From: Myxococcales bacterium
Lineage (GTDB): Bacteria; Myxococcota; Polyangia; Polyangiales; Polyangiaceae
DNA: 20,151 bases
NCBI GenBank assembly: GCA_020430865.1
Contig: JAGQIY010001118.1
Coordinates: 1 to 20,151, forward strand
Direction of reading: 5' to 3'
Below are positions 1-6,503 of the stretch, one piece after another. Positions within the stretch are counted from its first letter, which is position 1. Every line of letters begins with the position of its first letter. A program made the translations under genes and the position numbers. The notes beneath the pieces are model-generated. The model was not told the origin of the DNA and ran no database searches. It saw nothing but the letters and a program-made list of their open reading frames with translations.

Positions 1-238
1 CGCTGCGTTCTCCGCTCGCGAGCGCGCAGCGCTGGCCTTCGCCGAGCAAGTCACGCTGATCTCCCAGGGCCCGCCCACTGACGCCTGCTGGGCGGAGCTC
101 GCGGAGCACTTCAGCGAGGAGGAGCGAGTGAACCTGTTCGCGGTGCTGGTGGCGATCAACGGCTGGAATCGCATCGCAGTCTCGTTTGGCCTGCAGCCCG
201 AGGTGAAGGGCGAACCACGAGACGCCAGCGCCGCCTGA
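1..238 (+). CDS. Carboxymuconolactone decarboxylase / AhpD-like family protein, C-terminal part
   Basis: Only the last 78 codons are in the window; the reading frame is open from position 2 to the TGA at 236-238. The translation contains the segment EHFSEEERVNLFAVLVAING followed by WNRIAVSF. This matches the C-terminal helices of the CMD/AhpD-like fold, where E-E-x-V-[DN]-L and [AN]-W-N-R-[ILV]-A-[VI] are family hallmarks. The catalytic CxxC or Glu/His region would lie upstream and cannot be judged. Family members act as peroxidase-type or decarboxylase-type enzymes or are uncharacterised, so no substrate is assigned. The loop with GPPTDACW is less typical than the rest. It is followed by a 96-nt spacer and a GFA-family gene on the same strand. 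Confidence 0.75.
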   Translation, partial: AAFSARERAALAFAEQVTLISQGPPTDACWAELAEHFSEEERVNLFAVLVAINGWNRIAVSFGLQPEVKGEPRDASAA

Positions 239-334
239 AGCGCCCGCAGGTGTCGAATACACCCCGCCAATCAAAACCACCGGAGCCGCACAGACCCGTG
301 GTGTATGGAAGGGGATGACGAAAGGGACCTATCG

Positions 335-712
335 ATGAGCGGACTCTCAGGTCACTGCCACTGCGGACAGTGCAAGTACTCGGTGGAGCACGAAGGCGTC
401 TTCCATTTCTGTTGTAGCTGCGAGAGCTGCACCAGGCTCTCCGCCGGTGGACGACTGCTTGGCATCAGCGTCCCGGACGAGACGTTCAAGGTCGAGGGGC
501 CGCTCAAGGTCTATGCATATCCCGGGGGCAGCGGGGAGAGCATCGAGTTGTCGTTCTGCAGCAACTGCTCGAGTCAGCTCTTCGCGCGCCCTCTGCAGCA
601 CGAGGGGTTCGTCATCCTGCGTGCCGGCACGCTGGACAAGGGCATCGACTTCAAGCCGCGCAAGTTCATCTTCGTCGAAGAAGGCTACGGCTGGGACCTG
701 CATTCCTTCTGA
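335..712 (+). CDS. GFA-family (glutathione-dependent formaldehyde-activating / CENP-V-like) zinc protein
   Basis: The 125-residue protein carries the complete GFA cysteine pattern: C8-x-C10-G-x-C13 near the N-terminus, C27-x-C29-x2-C32 in the middle, and F-C75-x2-C78 in the second half. In this family these cysteines hold one structural and one catalytic-type zinc. Despite the family name most members are not shown to act on formaldehyde, so the substrate is unknown. There is no signal peptide, so it is cytoplasmic. I chose the ATG at 335 because AAAGGGA lies about 8 nt upstream. The in-frame ATG at 305 has no ribosome site and would add ten charged residues. The gene converges with the minus-strand gene ending at 735, leaving a 22-nt gap. 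Confidence 0.85.
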   Translation: MSGLSGHCHCGQCKYSVEHEGVFHFCCSCESCTRLSAGGRLLGISVPDETFKVEGPLKVYAYPGGSGESIELSFCSNCSSQLFARPLQHEGFVILRAGTLDKGIDFKPRKFIFVEEGYGWDLHSF

Positions 713-734
713 GCGGACGGCGATCGTCGAGCGA

Positions 735-2588
735 TCATCGCCTCAGCAGGTCTGCCAGGGGCTCGCCCTTCACGGTCGCGCTCTGGCCTTGGCCGGGCAG
801 CGTGAAGCGCTCGTAGCGTGACGACTGCGGCGACCAGACCACGAAGAAGAGCGCTGGGTCGTCCAGCGGGGTGTCGAAGCTCACCTCGATCTCCGTGGGC
901 CCGACCTCCTCGTCCCGCTTCGTGATGCGGTATCGACTATCCTCGAGCTCGAGGTGCCAGTCCTCGGGGAATGAATCGCGACGCAGCAGAGGCACGAAGA
1001 AATGGTTCATCAAGCCTCGAGCGTCCGCGATGCGCAGCGTCCGATCGTCGACACGAGAGATGGTTGCTTCACCCTCGACTCCCGCGAGGCAGCGAATCAA
1101 CGCCGGCTCGGTCAGTTTCCGCGAGGCGAGCTGCATTGGCAGCTGCGCGCACATGAACATCGGATCCGGCGTCGCGAGCACGACCAGCGTCTTGCCCCGC
1201 GCCGCCTCCGGCAACCCCTCGGCGGCCAGGCTCGCGGGGCGCCCAACCAGCTCCACGCTCCAGGCCTCGAACGCCAGTCGCAAGGGGCCGAGCGTCGCCA
1301 GCACGAACAGCCAGTAGCCCGCCAACAGGCGTACGCCAAAGGTCGCCTTGCCCTCCACGGCATGAGCGATGGTGTGAGCCACGACACCCGAGATGCCGAG
1401 CCCGGCGACGAGCATCAGGCGGCAATGGGGTTGAGTCGCGCACATCGGGATCGCCGAGAACAGCGATCCGAGCGCCCAGAAGCGCGCCATCGGACGCGCC
1501 CTGAGTACTCGAAACACCGGCCTCGCGATCAGCAGCAGCAGCCCGCAGCACACGGCTAGCACCAGCAGCTCCGCACGTCGGCCCGATAGCGTCGCCAGCC
1601 CGGCTACAGGACCGCCGACTTCTCCTGCGACGAGCTGCGGCATGCGCTCTCCCGTTACCCTGAGGAATTGTAGTGGACTCGCCAGCGGGTCGACGTACAT
1701 CGCGCTGTTGGCGGTTCCATAGCCCAGCGCCCCGTAGATGGCGCGCCAGGCGATGACGCCAGCGCCGATGGGCAGCAGGGCGAGCACGGCGCGCCTCACC
1801 CCCGAACGATCCAGGAGCAACGCGTAGGCCAGGAAGTAGCCGAGCCAAGCGATGGCCGACTCGCCCGCGAAGAACGACGCGAACACCGCCAGGCCCACCC
1901 CGGCGCCCTGCAGCGCCCTGGGCCGTTCTGACTCACGCCAGCGCAGGAAGAGCTCGAACCCGAGCGCTCCGAACACTCCAGCGATCAGCTGGTTGCGATT
2001 GGAGAGCCAGCCCGCCGGCACGCCGCGCGATGGCGCGAGCAGAGCGAACCAGAGCATCAGTCCTGCGACCCAGCTCCCCTTTCCGGATGTGCCCTCGAGG
2101 CGACGCACGAGGCGAGCGATGAGCAGACCGAACAAGCCCAGCCACAGCAGCGAGTGCAGGTGCATCGCCCAGGGCGCGGCATCGAGTACATGGTAGTCGA
2201 AGACGTGAGTCAGCGCCGAGAGGGGACGAAAGAACGCCAGGCGTACGCCCGGTTGATAGTACCACGGGGAAGCGCCGGTCCAGTATCCACGCGCCAGATC
2301 GGCGGGTGTGCCGTCGGCGAAGCGAAACAGGTCCCAGAATGGCCGGGGCGTCTCCCACATCGGCCCCGGCTCACTCGTGTGCTGCACCGTCCAGCGCAGC
2401 ACGTGATCGTCGAGCTGCAAGCCGACGCCGAGCGACGTGCAACACAGGAGCACCGAGAGCAGCACGAACAGACGCTGAGTCCGAGCCCTTGAGAGCCAAG
2501 CCCGCAGTCGCGGGGAGAGCACCCGGGCGACCAGCGGTTTGGATGCATCCACGTCGCGCTGCGTATCAGCCACGCGGTGGACGAACAA
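735..2588 (-). CDS. GT-C-like multipass membrane protein, possible glycosyltransferase
   Basis: This is a protein of about 617 residues. A cytoplasmic N-terminus is followed by a first membrane helix (about 39-57) and then directly by an acidic L-D60-D61-H motif in the first outer loop. That arrangement is typical of GT-C enzymes, which use polyprenyl-phosphate sugars. Further hydrophobic helices lie near 145-163, 173-190, 200-215, 230-260, 269-285, 343-360, 370-385, 392-412 and 421-440. A soluble C-terminal domain of about 160 residues follows. The fold assignment rests on topology plus the DD motif only, and no family-specific motif is recognised. The start is a TTG at 2588 with no clear ribosome site, 6 nt after the upstream gene's stop; a GTG five codons later is an alternative. 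The spacing suggests translational coupling to the repeat protein, so both may act at the cell surface. Confidence 0.65.
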   Translation of the reverse strand: MFVHRVADTQRDVDASKPLVARVLSPRLRAWLSRARTQRLFVLLSVLLCCTSLGVGLQLDDHVLRWTVQHTSEPGPMWETPRPFWDLFRFADGTPADLARGYWTGASPWYYQPGVRLAFFRPLSALTHVFDYHVLDAAPWAMHLHSLLWLGLFGLLIARLVRRLEGTSGKGSWVAGLMLWFALLAPSRGVPAGWLSNRNQLIAGVFGALGFELFLRWRESERPRALQGAGVGLAVFASFFAGESAIAWLGYFLAYALLLDRSGVRRAVLALLPIGAGVIAWRAIYGALGYGTANSAMYVDPLASPLQFLRVTGERMPQLVAGEVGGPVAGLATLSGRRAELLVLAVCCGLLLLIARPVFRVLRARPMARFWALGSLFSAIPMCATQPHCRLMLVAGLGISGVVAHTIAHAVEGKATFGVRLLAGYWLFVLATLGPLRLAFEAWSVELVGRPASLAAEGLPEAARGKTLVVLATPDPMFMCAQLPMQLASRKLTEPALIRCLAGVEGEATISRVDDRTLRIADARGLMNHFFVPLLRRDSFPEDWHLELEDSRYRITKRDEEVGPTEIEVSFDTPLDDPALFFVVWSPQSSRYERFTLPGQGQSATVKGEPLADLLRR

Positions 2589-2594
2589 GGCTAC

Positions 2595-3821
2595 TCAGAA
2601 TCGCGCGGTTTGGCTGGGGCGACGCTTGGCTTCGTAGGCATAGCCTTCGTCGTCGCCGAAGCCCATGTTGATGATCGGACTCCACTCCAGCACGCCATCC
2701 TCGGCGTGGTTCACCAAGCCGATCTGCACCCCACGCAGCCGCTTGGTGTGGTTGAAGAGGCCGATCTGCACGCCGTGCACCTCCTCGGAGATGTTCGCGA
2801 CGCCCACCTGGGCACCATACAGCTTCTCGTTGATGTTGCCCCCGCCAACCTGAGCCACGCCGCGGAACTCCTTGGAGAAGGTGGCGAGGCCGACCTGGAA
2901 GCCACCGATGAAGTCCGCCGCGAAGGCGTTGCCACCAGCCTGAATTCCTCCGCGGAAACGCGAAGCGGAGTTGACCATGCCGATCTGGGCGAGGCCGACG
3001 AAGGACCCGTCGCTACCGTCGATGTGCTCGTCGAAGATCTCGCCCTGACCATTCAGTACGCCAATCTGGAACAGACCTGTGAAGTGGTCGTCGACCTGGT
3101 TGTAGCCACCAATCTGCCCCAGACCGACGAAGTCGCCCTCGGCGCGGTTGTGACCCCCGATCTGCGCGAGACCATAGAACTCGTCCTCGGCGCGATTGTA
3201 GCCGCCGATCTGCAGGCCGCCGTAGAACTCCTCGGTGCGGTTGATGGCCGCGAACTGCAGGGCACCATACCAGTCGAGGCTGCGGTTGTAGGCCAGTGCG
3301 AGCTGCCCGACGCCCATGAAGGTGCGCGCTCTATTTTCCGCAAGAGAAAACTGGGAGACACCGATGAACTCGTCGGACAGGTTGCGTCCGATGGCGAGCT
3401 GCAGCGCACCGACGTGGGTGCCCGCGTCGTTGCGGATCAGAGACAGGGAGAAGCCGCCGTAGAAGCGCTCGATGCGTTCATGAGCCAGAGCCATGGCAGC
3501 CACGCCGCCGAAGGTGCCAAGATGAGGCCGCAATCCTGCATGAAGTACCGCCCAGTCCGTGGGCTCTTCAAGCGAAGCGGGTCCGGCAGTGTCGCGAGGG
3601 CTCTGCCGGTAGGCGTCCTCCGGAGTCTCGACGGCAGCGCTGGGCGCTGCGTTGCCTTGGCTGCTCTGCGCCGGAGTCAGCGGCCCGACTGCGACCTCGG
3701 CCTTGCGGGGAGCCGCGGGGCGAGTGCCGATGTCGTCGTCCGGGCTCTCTGCATGAGCGGGCGAGCTGGCGACCCAGCAGGAGACCAGGGCAAGGGCGGA
3801 GAAGAGCTTTACCGTTCGCAT
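2595..3821 (-). CDS. Secreted repeat protein, LA_2272-like surface repeats
   Basis: The 408-residue protein begins with a clear signal peptide (MRTVKLFSALALVSC..., cleavage after AHA at about residue 24). A low-complexity region follows to about residue 95. The rest is about 15 tandem units of 14-16 residues with consensus [FW]-x-G-[VLG]-x-Q-[IVFL]-G-x-x-N, for example FYGGLQIGGYNRAEDE, FVGLAQIGMVN and VHGVQIGLFN. These resemble the repeats of proteins NCBI names LA_2272 family surface repeat-containing, known from Leptospira and other bacteria; their function is unknown. The strict period suggests a beta-solenoid or small barrel exposed outside the cytoplasm. One unit carries an insertion (residues 258-273). 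The ATG at 3821 was chosen because it starts the signal peptide; the open frame extends 46 codons upstream without signal features. It is the first gene of a pair with the membrane protein ending at 735. Confidence 0.8.
   Translation of the reverse strand: MRTVKLFSALALVSCWVASSPAHAESPDDDIGTRPAAPRKAEVAVGPLTPAQSSQGNAAPSAAVETPEDAYRQSPRDTAGPASLEEPTDWAVLHAGLRPHLGTFGGVAAMALAHERIERFYGGFSLSLIRNDAGTHVGALQLAIGRNLSDEFIGVSQFSLAENRARTFMGVGQLALAYNRSLDWYGALQFAAINRTEEFYGGLQIGGYNRAEDEFYGLAQIGGHNRAEGDFVGLGQIGGYNQVDDHFTGLFQIGVLNGQGEIFDEHIDGSDGSFVGLAQIGMVNSASRFRGGIQAGGNAFAADFIGGFQVGLATFSKEFRGVAQVGGGNINEKLYGAQVGVANISEEVHGVQIGLFNHTKRLRGVQIGLVNHAEDGVLEWSPIINMGFGDDEGYAYEAKRRPSQTARF
2658..3464 (-). repeat. Coding array of about 15 G-x-x-Q-[IV]-G repeats
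   Basis: Residues 120-388 of the LA_2272-like protein consist of 14-16-residue units. Early units are 15-16 residues (FIGVSQFSLAENRART, FMGVGQLALAYNRSLD, WYGALQFAAINRTEE) and the last complete ones are 14 (VHGVQIGLFNHTKR). The DNA copies are diverged, so the repetition is clear in protein rather than nucleotide sequence. That argues for an old duplication maintained by selection. Confidence 0.8.
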
Positions 3822-3862
3822 GACCCCCCCGAAACGAGGAGGAGGGCGAGGGCTTACGCTCG

Positions 3863-3879
3863 AGATCGATTTTCGATCT
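3863..3879. promoter_or_regulatory. AT-rich perfect inverted repeat in a divergent promoter region
   Basis: AGATCGA-TTT-TCGATCT is a perfect 7-bp inverted repeat with a 3-nt centre. It lies in the 227-nt spacer (3822-4048) between the divergently read repeat-protein gene and the first receiver gene. It stands 42 nt upstream of the minus-strand ATG. It is AT-rich against a GC-rich background, which fits an operator or promoter element, but no regulator is identified. Nothing else in the spacer stands out. Confidence 0.35.
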
Positions 3880-4048
3880 GAGAAGGGCGCACCGAGCGGC
3901 TTCGAGGCGATCCGAAGCAGCTCACACCTGAGGCCAGAGGGCCCAACGCGAGCACGCACTTCCTGCGCGATCTCTGAGGCTTGCGATGTGCGCCAAACGC
4001 GAGGGTGCGGCTACAGCCTGAGCGCGGGCCGACCGTTCACGCTCGCAG

Positions 4049-4459
4049 ATGGATAGACCCAGAGTCCTGATCGTCGAAGACGAGGCGAGCGTCCGCATGA
4101 CGCTGGAGGCGCTGCTGAGCGACACCTACAGCGTGGTGTCGGTCGGGACCGCCGCGTCCGCGCGCTGGAACCTGGTCCACCAGGAGTTCGACGTCCTGAT
4201 CACGGACTACAGCCTTCCCGATGGCAACGGGGCCGAGCTGATCTCCAGCATGGAGCTATCGGCGCCGGAGCTCATCGCCATCGTCGTCACCGGCTATCCG
4301 GACGCGCCTGACGTGCGGGCGCTGAGGAGAAACTCGGGCATGGTGCTCGGCAAGCCGTACGACCCCGAAGTGCTGCTCGCGTACGTGCGCAACGCAGCCC
4401 AGTTCGCCCGCCTGCGCCGTGCGCCCAAGCGACTGCAGGGTGCGGTCGGTGGCGGGTAG
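4049..4459 (+). CDS. Stand-alone response regulator receiver protein
   Basis: This 136-residue protein is one CheY-like receiver domain with no output domain. Visible landmarks are the acidic pair E10-D11 (LIVEDE), the phosphoacceptor D53 in LITDYSLPDG, the switch T81 in IVVTGY, and K102 in GKPYD. All key residues for phosphorylation are present. The C-terminus ends in a short basic tail (RLRRAPKRLQ). No strong ribosome site precedes the ATG. The stop overlaps the preferred start of the next gene by 11 nt. It heads a compact cluster with a chimeric ORF, a pseudo-histidine kinase and a second receiver, so it probably receives phosphate from an HPt-like partner there or from a kinase elsewhere. 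Confidence 0.9.
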   Translation: MDRPRVLIVEDEASVRMTLEALLSDTYSVVSVGTAASARWNLVHQEFDVLITDYSLPDGNGAELISSMELSAPELIAIVVTGYPDAPDVRALRRNSGMVLGKPYDPEVLLAYVRNAAQFARLRRAPKRLQGAVGGG

Positions 4460-5330
4460 AGCCTTGGCGCTGCTCGGGCTCACCGCGATCGCGTCGCCAG
4501 CGGCAGCCGAGGAGGGCCCTGGTCAGGTCCTCCAAGAGCTTTACCTCGCGGAACCTGCATACCTCCAGGAGCGTGGCGAGGCCCAGCTCACGCTGCGCGC
4601 CGATGCGCTGCGAGCACCGGACACGACCTCGGCGACGGGGAGCGCGGCTCTGGAGTACGGCGTCTCGAGCAACCTCCAGATCGAGGCCGCTCTGCCCTAT
4701 CTGGTGCTGGTCGAGCCACAGCAAACCGATCACGGCGCCGGGCGAGCCAGCGTCGGTGCGCTGGGGGGAGGTGCGCTGGGGGAACAGCTCCTCGTCGCCG
4801 CCGGCGCGGAGGTCTCGTTTCCAAGTCTGTCCACCCTCGACGAGGATCAGTTCGGCGTCGAGCCGAGCCTCTCGCTTCAGACGGCGCTGGGCGACGTTCA
4901 CGCGCTGATCGGCGAGGGCGCCTTCGCCATCGTCAGCAAGCCTTTCCCCATGGATCAACTGTTCAGGGTGGTCGAGCGCGCTTGCCGTGGTCCGGTGGTG
5001 GTCGTCGTCGATGACGCGTCCGAGGCGGCCGCGCTCGCAGACGAACTCAGGCAGCACTTCGTCGCGGCCGTCGCCTGTGAGGACGTCGGCTGCGCACTCC
5101 GGCGCAAGGGCGCTGACGTGTTCGTCACCGCCACTCCCCTCGTCAGCCGCGAGTTCCTCGACGAGCTCAAGCGGCGCTCCGACGATGGCGAGCCGGTGAC
5201 CCTCGTCTTCGTCACTGACCACCCCGCACAACGCGTCCCACCCACGCCGCTCAGGGGCTTCGTGGTCAAGCGTCCGCCCAAGGTGCCATGGTTGCTCAAG
5301 ACCATCGCAGACGCGCGAGGGGTGCACTGA
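4449..5330 (+). CDS. Chimeric ORF: exported barrel-like N-terminus fused to receiver fragment plus pseudo-receiver
   Basis: Numbering here is from the GTG at 4449. Residues 1-20 (start Val read as Met) form a convincing signal peptide, AGRALALLGLTAIASPAAA then EE. Residues 21 to about 150 look like the first strands of an outer-membrane beta-barrel protein (LQIEAALPYLVLVEP, DEDQFGVEPSLSLQTALGDV). At about residue 152-156 (near 4902-4916) the sequence switches to the end of a receiver domain, GEGAFAIVSKPFPMDQLFRV, which contains the conserved Lys. A second receiver-like domain follows (about 182-290) with VVVVVDD, but VFVTATP stands where the phosphoacceptor Asp should be. An exported barrel and a cytoplasmic receiver should not share a polypeptide. 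This is therefore an old recombination product, a misassembly, or two coding pieces joined by a deletion. The next longer frame begins with GTG at 4419. The stop overlaps the next ATG (TGATG). Confidence 0.6.
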   Translation: MAGRALALLGLTAIASPAAAEEGPGQVLQELYLAEPAYLQERGEAQLTLRADALRAPDTTSATGSAALEYGVSSNLQIEAALPYLVLVEPQQTDHGAGRASVGALGGGALGEQLLVAAGAEVSFPSLSTLDEDQFGVEPSLSLQTALGDVHALIGEGAFAIVSKPFPMDQLFRVVERACRGPVVVVVDDASEAAALADELRQHFVAAVACEDVGCALRRKGADVFVTATPLVSREFLDELKRRSDDGEPVTLVFVTDHPAQRVPPTPLRGFVVKRPPKVPWLLKTIADARGVH

Positions 5331-5905
5331 TGTCCGGGCTGGGCCCCCTCGTGTACCGTGTCGCCACCCGCGCCGAGGACGTCCGCGTCGAAGCCCAATC
5401 GCGACGCCAGCGGCACAGCCTGCGCAACCGCCTGGGCAGCATCCGCAACGCCGCGTTCTTCCTTGCACGCAAGCTCCACGATGACTGGAAGCAAGCCGAG
5501 CCCCGATTGCCCGAGTTCCTGGAGCTCATCCAGTCGGAGGTAGCGCTCGCAGAGGAGCTGCTTCAACGCCCTTCTGACTCGCTGTGCGACTGTGACGTGA
5601 GCCTGGAGTCCGCCATTCCGCTAGCTCTGTTTTCTCGCGGAATCAGTCACAGCTACACGATCGAATCGACGCCCAACCAGGCCAGCATCGATCTGGCCGC
5701 GGCCCTGTGTCTGGTGATGGACACGGAGGTCAAGCAGCCGGTGTCCGTGGAGCGCGAAGGCGCGACGACGCGCATGCTGGTCCGCTGCCAGCTCCCCGAG
5801 GACTCCTGTGAAGTCGCGGGCGCGCGCTACTTGTTCGCGCTCCTCGGCGCCGAAGTCGCGCGCGGCGAGCACTCACTCATTATTTCCCTGAGGAATTCAA
5901 GATGA
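5330..5905 (+). CDS. Pseudo-histidine kinase / histidine phosphotransfer-like protein
   Basis: This is a 191-residue cytoplasmic protein. Residues 27-80 form a HisKA-type dimerisation helix pair with the phosphoacceptor H29 in HSLRNRLGSIRNAAFFL, close to the usual H-x-L-R-N-x-L-x-x-I-x-N-A. The remaining 110 residues occupy the place of the ATPase domain, but I find no N box, no DxGxG and no G2 loop. It probably cannot bind ATP and would act as a phosphotransfer protein, like ChpT or Spo0B-type pseudo-kinases. That role is inferred. No transmembrane helix or sensor domain is present. The ATG at 5330 overlaps the previous stop, and its own TGA overlaps the next ATG (ATGA), so all four genes are likely co-translated. 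The frame extends 14 codons upstream, but the overlap start is preferred. Confidence 0.7.
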   Translation: MSGLGPLVYRVATRAEDVRVEAQSRRQRHSLRNRLGSIRNAAFFLARKLHDDWKQAEPRLPEFLELIQSEVALAEELLQRPSDSLCDCDVSLESAIPLALFSRGISHSYTIESTPNQASIDLAAALCLVMDTEVKQPVSVEREGATTRMLVRCQLPEDSCEVAGARYLFALLGAEVARGEHSLIISLRNSR

Positions 5906-6252
5906 CGGTCCCTGCGCGGATCCTGGTCGTGGACGACGACCCCGGTTCCCGCATGAGCCTCGCGGGCTTGCTGGAAGACGAAGGCTACGCTGTCGAGGAG
6001 GCAGCGACCGTCGGCGCGGCCCGCGAGAAGCTGGCACGGCAAGCCTTCGATCTCGCGATCCTCGATCGCGACCTGAACGGAGAAGACGGACTCGCGCTGT
6101 TGCCTGCCCTTCGGGAGCAACACCCAGAAGCGAAGGCCGTCTTGCTCTCGGGAGGCAGCGAGCCTGTTCAGGCCGCGATAGACGCGCGGCTGATCAAGGG
6201 CAGTCCCCCGGACGAGATGCTCGAGACCATCGCCGCGCTGCTGCGATCTTGA
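5902..6252 (+). CDS. Stand-alone response regulator receiver protein
   Basis: This 116-residue protein is a single receiver domain. D11-D12 (LVVDDD) form the acidic pocket, D55 in LAILDRDLNG is the phosphoacceptor, S83 in LLSGGS is the switch residue and K99 in LIKGSPP is the conserved Lys. It has no output domain and is shorter than many receivers, lacking any tail. It overlaps the pseudo-kinase gene by 4 nt (ATGA), which makes that protein the natural phosphate donor or acceptor. With the first receiver it gives two intact and one degenerate receiver around one phosphotransfer domain. Confidence 0.9.
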   Translation: MTVPARILVVDDDPGSRMSLAGLLEDEGYAVEEAATVGAAREKLARQAFDLAILDRDLNGEDGLALLPALREQHPEAKAVLLSGGSEPVQAAIDARLIKGSPPDEMLETIAALLRS

Positions 6253-6503
6253 GTCGGTTCCCCACGGCGTGTCCAGCGACCTCCGCGCGTCACTGGTGAA
6301 TCGCGGAAAGAGCCGGGTCGGCTTCGTCGTTACCACTGGCGGCGGCCTCCCGAGGGCACGGCGAAAGTCGCCAAGACAGCTCTATTGCCGCGCGGCAAAA
6401 CTACAGCGTCAGGCTGAGCGTCAGCGTGAACGACCGCGACCTGAGGGCGCGCTGGCACTTCGAGCTGCGCTGACAGCCTTGGAGCGCCGCTGCGGCCCGG
6501 CGT

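Noticed and set aside
719..742. Imperfect palindrome GGCGAT...ATCGCC between convergent genes
   Set aside because: It is only a 6-bp stem with a 12-nt loop and no T-run, and it covers the stop codon of the minus-strand gene; too weak to call a terminator.
2577..3881. 434-codon plus-strand open frame
   Set aside because: It lies opposite the LA_2272-like gene. Its apparent repeats are only the reverse reading of that array, and it has no ribosome site or recognisable domain.
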